The notes: a model not told the origin generated them from the letters alone. Positions 26,601-34,931 are shown, counted from the stretch's first letter. The stretch: 64,000 bases of DNA from Candidatus Bathyarchaeota archaeon (GCA_026014725.1 JAOZHV010000059.1:1-64000), one strand, 5' to 3'. Program-made: numbers and translations.

Positions 26601-27130
26601 ATTACACCTATCAGTTGCGGGTTATGTTCCTAAGCGCATCGTCAAGAACCATCTCAGATTTATGCCCAGTTAAACTAACAACAAACCTAAGCCCCGTCCA
26701 AACACAAACTGAGAACGGTACTCTTGCTGACTTTCCAATCGTTCAAAATGGTACTGGCTTATTCTCTGACTATGCGAGTGGGGGACATACTGCTCATCAT
26801 TGGAGCCAATTCATCACAGACACAGGTCAAGGCACAGGCATTATGTTTACAAATAAATATAGAGAGAAACTCTACGCATTCGATACTATAGCTGGAAGCC
26901 CTACAGGTGCACTGAACGTAAATTCTGGTAGTCGTCTAATTGAATTGCTCCCTGTAAGCAGTTTAAAGCCCGCTTCTTTTACGTACGCATACGATATTAC
27001 TTGGCATGGTGCTGTGGCAACTTTTGATGGCACAACACCCATCTGCAGCATGTACGATGGAACCACGCCGACTGGTCTTTGGCTATTAGTCGAGTATCCG
27101 CCTACGTTGACAGTTACCGCCGCAAAGTAG
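23663..27130 (+). CDS. Giant pilin-like surface protein (1155 residues)
   Basis: It begins KGQFSIIAALLVALVLVGAV, an archaeal prepilin-type N-terminus, preceded by a GGAGG ribosome site. The outer part is beta-rich: residues 100-250 with an Ig-like fold; about 300-700 with a jelly-roll domain (SGSLADLQSDNGVYMQL ... LYNYRTGQYVTVGDG) interrupted at about 338-553 by a second, self-contained domain (SISWTHTTSAGSDRILLVAI ... WVAIAVLLQPT) of a type seen in many surface proteins; 640-790 and 830-1140 are further beta domains. It ends the operon. It may be a tip adhesin or a filament subunit; the size is far above usual pilins. Confidence 0.78.
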   Translation: MNSKGQFSIIAALLVALVLVGAVVSTYSAIRYSVVQEQPQILSVSDETNLAVKEMLGFTVGYYGSVLKVTGNQTYAQELATDYLKSGLINMDAVNPEWGLTINVTDLALAANWFTNRSYSQGNATVTYDLKGLGMTGVSYSASIRLDVQILEEESNDKARLTILTDDGKPLINLGKSNFNFYRYDNETSTWGLVQPDRVLSYADGTYLIDLPDGVRGSSYDVEIKDNRGLMVIASSYNKITSTVTWNATGFSQEHNYVDSASDGIGTHSDFTAQQADPNNIYDRLTEAYTGTVTVDNYPSGWNPLGSTTNVSGSLADLQSDNGVYMQLRSHPAAYNTINFDSQNSEVSTSGNSISWTHTTSAGSDRILLVAIDIFRASGGSPTTITSITYGGTALTPLATAVYDSNPRVRSYVYYLLNPASGTRTISVNFASSTYAVGGSITYTNVDQTTPFLTSNTNTGSGTSQSVTVTAVGEHTKVLFGHLASYRTSSPSAYTVTDGQPPTRWSETDQLYKGFGSDKTVTSGLVSTTWSTSREASWVAIAVLLQPTALAGASYICDAEFTGSSNTETWNNLVWTIDAAATTSDASATYQLYNYRTGQYVTVGDGYLTDTLGTEDTTKTQTITSSLTDFRDASGNWKLKVSTNATTQFDLKLDLMKYSINQDNYQLNLEEHWVNINATNLRQDLCIKTGAMGSEPLIVQVWGGGSWHNLMTLIPNHFNNVSLVPYIESSSLTIRFVGGNDEADSTSDNWDIDSVFIKDQPDVNFLINLQESTFTLEVLQNGTMRWLGQNMESTTETVPIPPVPVKAIHVNQTFVNGTNKEVPFQVEDWASQYQIPLGLTSNTTVFSNRQMIVFLLDYTVTSFTIWWDGSDSAVQTPLAYTNNYFTYNENSKTLNNGRLSLVFSSTGFVLNSTVGSVTSTSTLMRINTKLDTTDPELSFPIAYGIVRDIVLGEAEYSGGITNCPNTYTNIVITLPARVTYYTYQLRVMFLSASSRTISDLCPVKLTTNLSPVQTQTENGTLADFPIVQNGTGLFSDYASGGHTAHHWSQFITDTGQGTGIMFTNKYREKLYAFDTIAGSPTGALNVNSGSRLIELLPVSSLKPASFTYAYDITWHGAVATFDGTTPICSMYDGTTPTGLWLLVEYPPTLTVTAAK

Positions 27131-27138
27131 ACTCATAA

Positions 27139-27330
27139 AGTAAATCAAAAAAAGAGTTGTTTTGTTTGTTCTGCTTGCAGTTTGCTCTACAACCAGCCTC
27201 CAACGTATCCCAGACGCAGCATCAAAAAATCAACGCACAGCAAAGCCTGATAGAAGATGATGAATAAGGGCACTACTTTCTTCTTCTAACACTAAAAAAC
27301 AAAGCCGCCCGCTCAAAAATTTGATCTACT
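27139..27330 (-). mobile_element. MITE-like element with terminal inverted repeats, copy 1
   Basis: A 192-bp non-coding element bounded by AGTAAATCAAAA on the left and TTTGATCTACT on the right, which are inverted copies. Read on the minus strand it aligns along its whole length with 45046-45227: shared blocks include AGAAGAAGAAA, GCCCTTATTC, TCATCTTCT and GGAGGCTGGTTGT versus GCAGGCTGGTTGT. It lies between the pilus operon and prepilin peptidase gene. No transposase is in the window; a relationship to a DNA transposon is inferred from the termini. Confidence 0.65.
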
Positions 27331-27421
27331 GCATAGTGCTTAAGCGTTTGTATTATCTAATAGTTACCGACAAATTCTTATTAGCCCAAACCGCAAAGCT
27401 TTCTTAGCGCAGAGTAGAAAC

Positions 27422-28258
27422 GTGGAGGCACAAAAAATCGAAGCAACACAAACAGTCCTGATTGCAGCAAGCATCGCAGTTTCCTTAGGCGTACTGTGCT
27501 ACGCTTCATGGAGAGACTACAAAAGCCGCGAAGTCAGCAACAAAGTCTGGATAATCTACGCACCCATAGCACTCGCGCTGTCCTTGGCACAAATGGTTTT
27601 TGACCCTTCACAGTTACCCTACTTTGCCCTAAGCTTCGGCGTAACCTCAGGCTTAGCGCTATTGCTGTTTTACGCGGGCGGCTTCGGCGGCGCCGACTCA
27701 AAAGCACTCATGTGCATCGCCCTTGCTTTGCCCTTTGCCCCCATAGCGTTGGTCACACCCATTTTTGCCTTCGGCGTCTCACCGATTTCCCAAATCATCT
27801 ACCCCATCACAATCTTCGGCAACGCTGTGCTGTTCGCAGCGGCAAGCGGCATATACATGATAGCACGCAATATAGTGTGGCACAGAAAGCACGGCGTAAA
27901 AATGTTCGCAGGCACCCTCGCGTCTGAGTCAATCGGAAAAAAACTGCTTATACTAATCACGGGATATAAAACCACGGTTACAAAGCTAAAGGAAACATGG
28001 CACATTTTCCCCATGGAAGACATCCAAGAAGACGGCAACACCAACGAATTAAAACGCAAACTATTGGTTGTCCCGCATGACGAAGGGCGCGAAAAAATCG
28101 TTGAACGACTATCCAACGCCATTGAATCTGGAAAAATTGACGCATACGTGTGGGCAACACCAGGGTTACCCATGCTTATCTTTGTAACCTTAGGCCTAAT
28201 CGTTGCACTGCTTTTCGGAGATTTAGTTTGGCTTTTCGTCCGCTTTATTTTTAGCTAA
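27422..28258 (+). CDS. Prepilin peptidase (A24 aspartic membrane protease)
   Basis: A 278-residue membrane protein of the FlaK/TadV/PibD type. Catalytic aspartates are in the family contexts WRDYKSREVSN (near residue 32) and GGFGGADSKAL (near 98). Helices surround these, and a cytoplasmic stretch (about 165-255) precedes a final helix. It cuts class III signal peptides at the cytoplasmic face. It starts with GTG at 27422 and lies 290 bp after the pilin-like genes, so it likely processes them. Its end overlaps a small convergent membrane gene. Confidence 0.88.
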   Translation: MEAQKIEATQTVLIAASIAVSLGVLCYASWRDYKSREVSNKVWIIYAPIALALSLAQMVFDPSQLPYFALSFGVTSGLALLLFYAGGFGGADSKALMCIALALPFAPIALVTPIFAFGVSPISQIIYPITIFGNAVLFAAASGIYMIARNIVWHRKHGVKMFAGTLASESIGKKLLILITGYKTTVTKLKETWHIFPMEDIQEDGNTNELKRKLLVVPHDEGREKIVERLSNAIESGKIDAYVWATPGLPMLIFVTLGLIVALLFGDLVWLFVRFIFS

Positions 28259-28510
28259 AACAAAAAGATTTTCAAAGCCATTTTCGCTACGTTTTGAATA
28301 CGAGATTGCAGCAGTAGTCATGAAAACTGCACCAAAAGCCACTGAGGCAAGACCGTAACCACGGTACGGGTAAGAGGCTGCATCTAAACTGGCAACCACT
28401 TGGCTCTCTGCCGCCACTAAATCTTGAGTGGCATATGAATAGAAGAACGCACTTACAACAAACAAACAAATCGCAACTAGCAAAGTACAGACTTCTGCTT
28501 TATATTTCAA
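28223..28510 (-). CDS. Small membrane protein
   Basis: A 95-residue protein with two hydrophobic segments (VCTLLVAICLFVVSAFFYSY and GLASVAFGAVFMTTAAISY) joined by a 25-residue external loop, ending in a charged tail. It overlaps the last 36 bases of the prepilin peptidase gene on the other strand. Related two-helix proteins are common in archaea but I do not recognise a named family. Confidence 0.5.
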   Translation of the reverse strand: MKYKAEVCTLLVAICLFVVSAFFYSYATQDLVAAESQVVASLDAASYPYRGYGLASVAFGAVFMTTAAISYSKRSENGFENLFVLAKNKADEKPN

Positions 28511-28607
28511 ACCCTTCTTGCCCCTCTCTTCAGACTGCCTGTTAGCTTACATTTAAAATCAAAAGGTTATTTTAGCTTTTTGGAAATAACAGTTACCGGA
28601 GCCCCTC

Positions 28608-29693
28608 ATGTCCATGCGCCCATGCAAAAAAGAGCTTGAAAACTTTCTAGAGAACAGAAAACCTAAAGAATGCAGAGTCGTGGTTATGCCTGACTTTTTT
28701 TTGGACAGGTTCATCAGCTTACCGTGGGGCACCGCCGAATTCACAACATTAATAAATCAAGTAGTTAAGCGCAAGGGCGGCAGCATCGACGGCATTTCCC
28801 AAGTCGACATGCAGGGAGGAAACTCCATCAATGTCGCCTCAGCCATCGCCAACTTAGGCGCGAAGGTTATACCGATAATTTGTACAAGCGAATACGGTTC
28901 ACAGCAAATAAAACACCACCTAAAAACCGCCCAAGTTGATACATCGCACATAAAAATCTTCGATAAGGCGTCAGTGACGACTGCGCTTGAGTTCCAAACG
29001 CAAGACATGAAGACGAACGTTATGTTGCGGGATGTGGGGTCGCTGGCAGATTTTGGTCCAGCAAACCTTGACCATGACGATTATAAGCTGATTGAAGAGG
29101 CAGATTATGTTTGTCTCTTTAACTGGGCTGGAACATTAAAATTTGGTACAGCGCTGGCACAGGCGGTTTTTGGCAGGGTAAAACAGCGCGGCAGAGGCAA
29201 GACTTACTATGCTACGGCAGACCCTACGCCTAACGCTGATGGTATTAGTGGTTTGATGGAGAATGTTCTAAAGACTGATATCGTAGACATTTTGAGTGTC
29301 AACGAGAATGAAGCTGTTACCTACGCAGCTCTGCTTGATGAAGGCTTGAACGAGAAAAAGCGACATGTAGGTTTTGCGGAGTTAGCGCTGGAGGCAGCTC
29401 GCGTTTTGGCTAAGCGTTTGTCTGCGCGAATCGATTTGCACACTACCGCTTTCTCTGCCACGCTCCATGGGGAAAAGGAGGCGGTGGTGCCAACGTTCAA
29501 GGTTGAACCTTTGCGTGCGACAGGTGCTGGTGATGCTTGGGATGCTGGAAACATCACAGGCGATTGGAATGCTCTTTCGGACGAGTGCCGTTTGATGTTG
29601 GCGAATGCTGTTTCTGCCTGTTACCTCTTAGATTCAGAAGGCAAGCATCCGAACAAAAACAAACTTTTGAGTTTCCTTAGGAGTACCGCTTGA
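28608..29693 (+). CDS. PfkB-family carbohydrate kinase
   Basis: A 361-residue kinase with the PfkB layout: GGNSINVASAIANLGAKV near 66 (signature 1 region), sugar-contacting residues in the N-terminal half, and signature 2 RATGAGDAWDAGN near 305, whose Asp is the catalytic base. The N-terminal 40 residues (MSMRPCKKELENFLENRKPK) are longer than usual. It is 70 bp upstream of the GlmM-like gene; a sugar related to amino-sugar metabolism is a guess from position, and ribokinase-like nucleoside or sugar kinases are alternatives. Confidence 0.82.
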   Translation: MSMRPCKKELENFLENRKPKECRVVVMPDFFLDRFISLPWGTAEFTTLINQVVKRKGGSIDGISQVDMQGGNSINVASAIANLGAKVIPIICTSEYGSQQIKHHLKTAQVDTSHIKIFDKASVTTALEFQTQDMKTNVMLRDVGSLADFGPANLDHDDYKLIEEADYVCLFNWAGTLKFGTALAQAVFGRVKQRGRGKTYYATADPTPNADGISGLMENVLKTDIVDILSVNENEAVTYAALLDEGLNEKKRHVGFAELALEAARVLAKRLSARIDLHTTAFSATLHGEKEAVVPTFKVEPLRATGAGDAWDAGNITGDWNALSDECRLMLANAVSACYLLDSEGKHPNKNKLLSFLRSTA

Positions 29694-29760
29694 GGTTTAT
29701 GCAAATTATTTTAAGTCGCTAACACTCTACCATGCAAATAATACAGTAAAGGCGGTGTGG

Positions 29761-31119
29761 ATGGCTAAACTGTTTGGAAGTTCAGGCGTTAGAGGCCTAG
29801 CAAACGTTGATTTAACTCCTAATCTCGCTTACAGGGTTGCTTCAGCCGTAGCAACGCATGCCAAAGCAAAAAGAGCGGTGGTTGCCCGAGACACGCGGGT
29901 TTCAGGATGCATGATTGAGGGTGCGCTAGTTTCAGGTTTGCTTTCTTGCGGCGTGGATGTTTTGCTTGCGGGTATGGTACCAACGCCTGTTTTAGCTTAC
30001 ACGACTAAAGCAGTGTCGGCTGATGTGGGTTTTATGCTTACGGCGTCTCATAATCCGCCTCAGTACAACGGCATTAAAGTGTTTAAGAGCGACAGTCTAT
30101 CTTACACTGACGAAGACCAAGATGCCGTGGAAAAAATTGTAGCTGAAGGGCGCTTTGCGTTGGCTGATTGGCGGTGTCTCGGTAAAACCGTGCCTGTAGA
30201 TGCTGCACAAATTTATTTGGATATGGCAAAGAGAGCGGTTGCCCTAAAGCGTCAGTGGAACGTGGTTGTTGACGCGGGGTGTGGTGCCACTTTTAGTGTT
30301 GCTCCAAAACTGCTCAAAGCCTTAGGGTGCAAAGTAACTGCTCTTAACTCTCAACCAGACGGGCACTTTCCAGCCAGAAAATCCGAACCGACAGCTGAAT
30401 CGCTCAAGGACTTGGCGAATGTCGTTAAAACGCTTGGTGCTGACATAGGCGTTGCCTTTGACGGTGATGGCGACCGCGTTGCCTTCGTTGATGAATGCGG
30501 GGTTTTTGTTGATTTTGACCGCTCGCTTGCTGCTTACGTCGCTTTTGCTCTTAAGCGGGCTGGTGGCGGGATGATTGTGACTAATGTTGAGGCGTCAATG
30601 TGTGTGGAAACGATGGCACAAAAATACGGCGGAAAAGTTGTGAGGACACGGGTCGGCGACATCTACATCTCAGAGGCCATAAAGCGTGATGGAGCGATGT
30701 TTGGTGGCGAGCCTTGTGGCGCTTGGGTGCATCCGAAGCTTCACTTTTGTCCTGATGGACCGCTTTCTGCAGCGCTGTTTTTGGCGGCTTTGGAAGATGA
30801 GGATAAGAATGTTTCTGAGTTTGTGGGTGAAGTCCCAGAGTACAGTACGTTGCGAAAAAACATTGCTTGTAGGAATGACCGTAAATATAGGGTGGTAGAT
30901 GAACTCGGCGGGGTTCTCAAGGCTGAATTTCCCGATTACACCGATTTCTCCACTGTTGATGGTGCGCGTTTAGCTCTCAAAAATGGTTGGTTACTTCTTA
31001 GGGCTTCAGGCACCGAACCACTTATTCGTTTGACGGTTGAGGGTGAATCTTTGAGTGCGGCAAAGGATATAACTCAAAAGGCAACAGCACTAATACAAAG
31101 ACAAGTCGAGGCACAATAA
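29761..31119 (+). CDS. glmM: Phosphoglucosamine/phosphohexose mutase
   Basis: A 452-residue alpha-D-phosphohexomutase that converts sugar 6-phosphate to 1-phosphate. It has the start KLFGSSGVRG, the phosphoserine loop TASHNPPQYNGIK, the metal loop DGDGDR, the sugar loop GGEPCGAW and the phosphate-binding end RASGTEPLIR. The ATG at 29761 is preferred to GTG 29755 because it matches family starts and is at proper distance from GGCGGTG. The next gene, a GlmU-like enzyme, starts two bases after its stop, so together they probably make UDP-GlcNAc or a related nucleotide sugar. Confidence 0.9.
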   Translation: MAKLFGSSGVRGLANVDLTPNLAYRVASAVATHAKAKRAVVARDTRVSGCMIEGALVSGLLSCGVDVLLAGMVPTPVLAYTTKAVSADVGFMLTASHNPPQYNGIKVFKSDSLSYTDEDQDAVEKIVAEGRFALADWRCLGKTVPVDAAQIYLDMAKRAVALKRQWNVVVDAGCGATFSVAPKLLKALGCKVTALNSQPDGHFPARKSEPTAESLKDLANVVKTLGADIGVAFDGDGDRVAFVDECGVFVDFDRSLAAYVAFALKRAGGGMIVTNVEASMCVETMAQKYGGKVVRTRVGDIYISEAIKRDGAMFGGEPCGAWVHPKLHFCPDGPLSAALFLAALEDEDKNVSEFVGEVPEYSTLRKNIACRNDRKYRVVDELGGVLKAEFPDYTDFSTVDGARLALKNGWLLLRASGTEPLIRLTVEGESLSAAKDITQKATALIQRQVEAQ

Positions 31120-31120
31120 A

Positions 31121-32398
31121 ATGAAGGCTGTATTATTAGCGGCTGGCGCGGGTGAAAGGCTGATGCCGATAACGGCAACTCGCCCCAAGCACCTCATTAA
31201 GGTCGGGGGAAAACCGATCTTGCAGTTTTGCCTTGAAGCAGTAAAGAAGGCAGGAATAGACGAGGCTATAATCGTTACTCACTACATGGGTGAGGCTATC
31301 CGCAAATATTTTGGTGACGGCAAAGCGCTTGGTTTGCGCTTGAGTTATGTGGAGCAGAAAGCTATTTTGGGTACGGGTAACGCCGCAAGCGTGGCTGAAC
31401 CGCATATTGAGGGAGATTTTGTTCTGGTTTATGGTGATTTGCTTTTCGGTCAAGACGCCGTTAAGGATGTGCTCTCAAAGTTCAAGGGCGGAAAAACCGT
31501 TGCCGTGATGGGCGTAGTACTAGTTGATAAGCCAGAAAACTACGGCATAATCGAGCTGGATACAGATAAGAAGGTTAAGTGCATTGTAGAGAAGCCACCT
31601 GCTGGAAAAGAGCCGTCGAATTTGGCTAACGCAGGAGTCTATGTTTTCTCGAAAGAAATTTTTGATGTGTTAAGGAAGACTAAAGCTTCAGTTCGTGGAG
31701 AATGGGAACTCACTGATGCCATAACTATGCTTGCAAGCGAAGGCAAAACGGTTCTTGCAACGCAACTCTCCAAGGATGACTGGTTTGATGTAGGTAGACC
31801 GTGGGACTTGCTGGACGCTAACGTTTGGGCACTAAAACGCATGGAGCACCGCGTGTTGGGCACTGTGGAGCAGGGTGCGCATTTGATTGGTCCTGTTTCA
31901 GTGGCGGAGTCTGCGCGGATTCGTTCAGGCGCTTACATCGAAGGTCCAGCATTCATAGATGAAGAAGCTGATGTTGGACCAAACTGCTACATCCGACCGT
32001 GTACAAGTTTAGGCAGAAAAGTTCGTGTTGGCAACGCTTGCGAAGTGAAGAATAGCATCATAATGGACGGCACCCATGTCGGGCATCTCTCTTATGTCGG
32101 CGACAGTATCCTTGGCGAAAAATGCAACCTTGGTGCAGGAACCATAACAGCGAATTTGCGTTTGGATGATGGCCACGTTAAAATGATAATCAAGGACAAA
32201 CTTGTTGACACTGGAAGGCGCAAATTAGGTGCAATTTTTGGCGATAATGTTAAAACAGGCATCAAATCGCTTTTTATGCCAGGCGTAAAGGTGGGCGAGA
32301 ACAGTTTGGTTGGAGCCAACTTTATGGTTGAGAGAGATTTGCCAGCAAACTCGAGGGCGTTTCTAAAACAGAGCGGCGAAATAAAGCAAAAGAAATAA
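31121..32398 (+). CDS. glmU: Bifunctional sugar-1-phosphate nucleotidylyltransferase/acetyltransferase
   Basis: A 425-residue protein with an N-terminal nucleotidyltransferase (AVLLAAGAGERLMPIT, RPKHLIKVGGKPIL, GTGNAASVAE, YGDLLF) and, from about 255, a left-handed beta-helix of hexapeptide repeats (RIRSGAYIEGPAFI, VGPNCYIRPC). This domain order is that of archaeal GlmU-like enzymes that acetylate glucosamine-1-phosphate and couple it to UTP. It is directly downstream of glmM. Products would feed N-glycan and lipid-linked sugars used by the glycosyltransferases elsewhere in the window. Confidence 0.9.
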   Translation: MKAVLLAAGAGERLMPITATRPKHLIKVGGKPILQFCLEAVKKAGIDEAIIVTHYMGEAIRKYFGDGKALGLRLSYVEQKAILGTGNAASVAEPHIEGDFVLVYGDLLFGQDAVKDVLSKFKGGKTVAVMGVVLVDKPENYGIIELDTDKKVKCIVEKPPAGKEPSNLANAGVYVFSKEIFDVLRKTKASVRGEWELTDAITMLASEGKTVLATQLSKDDWFDVGRPWDLLDANVWALKRMEHRVLGTVEQGAHLIGPVSVAESARIRSGAYIEGPAFIDEEADVGPNCYIRPCTSLGRKVRVGNACEVKNSIIMDGTHVGHLSYVGDSILGEKCNLGAGTITANLRLDDGHVKMIIKDKLVDTGRRKLGAIFGDNVKTGIKSLFMPGVKVGENSLVGANFMVERDLPANSRAFLKQSGEIKQKK

Positions 32399-32429
32399 TC
32401 AAGATAGCCCTCACAGTGGGTGAGTTCTA

Positions 32430-33335
32430 ATGTCTGAAAAAACGCCTGAAGAATTATTGCGTGAATTTGTTAAGAAATACTATGCCTTCTTTCAGGGCAT
32501 GTATACTGACGAAAATAAAATGCTTGATTATGGTTTCAAATTCATTGATGCATACAATTCCTTTTAAAGGGCATTTGACGATTTTGTCAGCATCTCAGAA
32601 TATTACAGACTCCTTAAACGACTAACGCCAGAATCTAATACTACGCCTAATGTCTTGGAAGACTTGTTTAAGCCCAAACCCAACTTCGATTGCATCAAGT
32701 TAGTAATGATAATATCGCTCATTGAGAAACTCAGTTCAGGTAAAGATTACATTGATTTCTCAACATGGGTTAAGAACAATCATCTCACTGACAAGAAGAT
32801 ACTGAAAGCTTGGGCTGACTACAACAAAGAATATGGATGTAGTCAAAAGTTCAGAAACTTTTTCTTGAACGAAACTTATATTACTAAAGCTGAGCAGATA
32901 TCACTCCTAAAATCAGTGACTTATTTTATAATGGATGATAACGGAACTCTCTGCAATGTGGCGCTCTTTTGCTATGACAAAGAGCGGTGTAAGGCAGAGC
33001 GCTTCGGATGCACTTTTACTTCGTCTGAGGACTGCGAAGCTTATAAAGATGACAACATCCGAAAGAAAGGCATGAAAGAATTCGCAACCTTTCTTTATTC
33101 GATGCGTAATGGGTTTGTCCACGATGCTAATCTTATCCGCCTATCCGAAGAATCAATGGGTACAACAGCTCTCCTTTGGGATTTTGTTCCATACAAGTTT
33201 CACTACATCAGCAGAAACGACTACAAGGGACATGTACTTATGACATTGAGCGTCACAAGTCTTGAGAAGATAATGGATCGAAATTTAAAGAAACTTCTAG
33301 ATAATTATCTCCTCATGAGGAAAAGCTCGCGTTAA
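32430..33335 (+). pseudogene. Unknown gene with in-frame stop codon
   Basis: ATG 32430 follows GGGTGAG at five bases and opens a frame of 45 codons (start SEKTPEELLREFVKKYYAFF), stopped by TAA at 32565-32567. The same frame continues without another stop to 33335, with a sensible helix right after the stop (RAFDDFVSISEYYRLLKRL). Without the stop the protein would be 301 residues and mostly helical, with a Cys-rich stretch (CYDKERCKAERFGC) and MRNGFVHDANLIR, like the catalytic patch of some HEPN-type proteins. Family not recognised. A TTG at 32655 could restart translation of the last 226 residues. Confidence 0.6.
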
Positions 33336-33422
33336 ATCCTTGCTCTGAATTAATGGTTTTTCTCTTTTTATAGAGCTCTAATTTTTCATTTAAAAGTAGT
33401 GATTTTAATGGCTTCTAAGTCG

Positions 33423-33548
33423 TTGTAAATATAAATAAGGGGCTGTAGACTGCGCAAGGTAGATTACTATCGGTATTCAGTGCGTAAAAAATCCAAAAAG
33501 GGCTAGAATAAACCAAAAAAGACCTAAATTGCATTTCCAATAGAAGCG
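33423..33548 (+). repeat. Composite dispersed repeat, 3' part, copy F
   Basis: It begins GTTGTAAATATAAATAAGG and GGCTGTAGA, matching 48.6 kb, and ends with CCAAAAAAGACCTAAATTGC followed by ATTTCCAATAGAAG, matching the end of copy A (6.24-6.28 kb). The middle is shorter than in copy A and not alike. It fills the interval ahead of the Lsm gene; nothing else is seen in that 308-bp gap apart from a TATA-like TTTATATTAAAG near 33584. Confidence 0.7.
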
Positions 33549-33643
33549 AAACCTTCTCTGCGCTATCTTTTTTGCATTCTATTTATATTAAAGATAAATA
33601 GTTGTAGTGCAATCTCATAAAACAATTAAGGAGAAAAAGAAAA

Positions 33644-34066
33644 TTGTCTGTAGCGCAAAGAAAATACTTCACTGAAGTAGCAGCATTGGCAGAAAAAACT
33701 GTAGCTGTAACCACAACAACAGGAAAAACCTTCAACGGCACCCTCGTAGGCATAAACCCTGACAATTTAAGCCTCACACTAGCTGACGTTAAAGACGAAA
33801 CAGGAAAACTCCTCAACCGACTAGTCCTAAACGGCTCCATCGTCATGTCTATTTCCAGCGCAGAAAAACCCTTCGACCTCAAAGCCCTCGCACAACGACT
33901 AGAAAAAGTCTTCCCAACAATGGTTAAACTCTACGAAGACAAGGGCTTCATCTGGGTCATGGATAAAGTCAAACTTACAGAAAAAGGCGTCACGGAAGGC
34001 TCAGGACCTGCCGCTGACCGCGTACAAAGAGTTTACGAGCAATTCATGAGCGAAGTCAAAGCCTAA
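33644..34066 (+). CDS. Sm-like (Lsm) RNA-binding protein with C-terminal extension
   Basis: A 140-residue protein. Residues 12-78 form the Sm fold: VAVTTTTGKTFNGTLVGINPDNLSLTLADV and LVLNGSIVMSIS correspond to Sm1 and Sm2. The C-terminal 60 residues (QRLEKVFPTMVKLYEDKGFI...) form an added helical/beta domain, as in the longer archaeal Lsm proteins. It likely forms a heptameric RNA-binding ring. TTG start at 33644 after AAGGAGAAA. Transcribed from its own TATA box just downstream of a dispersed repeat. Confidence 0.85.
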   Translation: MSVAQRKYFTEVAALAEKTVAVTTTTGKTFNGTLVGINPDNLSLTLADVKDETGKLLNRLVLNGSIVMSISSAEKPFDLKALAQRLEKVFPTMVKLYEDKGFIWVMDKVKLTEKGVTEGSGPAADRVQRVYEQFMSEVKA

Positions 34067-34815
34067 ATAAACCAGCGCAGTTGCTGCTCCTCTTTCTTCT
34101 TTTCTTCTGTGATACTTCGAATAATACCAAACGACTCAAGCATCAATTTAATCTCGTTACCCGTAGCTTCTAACTCAGACAAATCAACATCCAACTTCAG
34201 GTATTTGCCAACTAAATCTAGTGCGTACTTCGCAGCGTTCACATCAGGGTCCATCCCAGGAGTATCCACCAAAAGCGAGAAACCCTTCATATCCCTAATT
34301 TTAGCCAGCCCAACCGATAAACCAGCAATACCAAACACATGACCAACCATAACCTTCGTGCCCAAATCCAATGCTTCCTGCATAGTCTCCAAATCCGTCG
34401 CCGTACTGTAAACACCTGGCACAGCCTGCGCCTCATCCTTCTTGAAGCCACCAATAGAAATTACAAAGCGGCAACCTAACTCCTGCGCAATGTCGAGCAC
34501 TTTACCCACTAACTCGTACTGACCAACCGTCGTCAACGCCTGCGTGTTACCATACCAAATGATCAAATCACGCTTGCCTTCGCCTCGTTTAGCATAATAG
34601 AGTTCGTTTATAGGTGAACGTGCACTGCCATCTCCAGTAGTAACAGCGAAATCTTGAAATGCAGATGAAAATAATTGTGCAAACTTTTTCGCTTTTAGTT
34701 GTTTAATTAAGTGTAAAGCTGCAATGTTAGCCACAAACCCGATGCCAGGCAACCCTTCAATGAGAATTGGGTCGTTTAGTTCTGGTTTTTCACTTATGTC
34801 AATTGAGCAGACCAC
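34063..34815 (-). CDS. PAC2-family protein (proteasome assembly chaperone-like)
   Basis: A 250-residue protein with the PAC2 pattern: PILIEGLPGIGFVANIAALHLI, DLIIWYGNTQ, GCRFVISIGGF, and the long helix near GLAKIRDMKGFSLLVDTPGM. PAC2 proteins are known in eukaryotes as proteasome alpha-ring chaperones; archaeal relatives have unclear roles. It converges with the Lsm gene, overlapping it by four bases. The surface protein gene starts divergently upstream. Confidence 0.88.
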   Translation of the reverse strand: MVCSIDISEKPELNDPILIEGLPGIGFVANIAALHLIKQLKAKKFAQLFSSAFQDFAVTTGDGSARSPINELYYAKRGEGKRDLIIWYGNTQALTTVGQYELVGKVLDIAQELGCRFVISIGGFKKDEAQAVPGVYSTATDLETMQEALDLGTKVMVGHVFGIAGLSVGLAKIRDMKGFSLLVDTPGMDPDVNAAKYALDLVGKYLKLDVDLSELEATGNEIKLMLESFGIIRSITEEKKKEEQQLRWFI

Positions 34816-34931
34816 GGTTATGCCTCTCTTGCGTATTTAGATATTGCATAATGATATAAGGATGCCTAATCCGAAGGAAACTGGGACAAAATAAGAGGCT
34901 CACCCAAACTTCGGGCTTAATTTTGGCAAAA

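Noticed and set aside
32565-32567. In-frame stop read as a recoded amino acid
   Set aside because: It is TAA; pyrrolysine uses TAG and selenocysteine uses TGA, so recoding is not supported.
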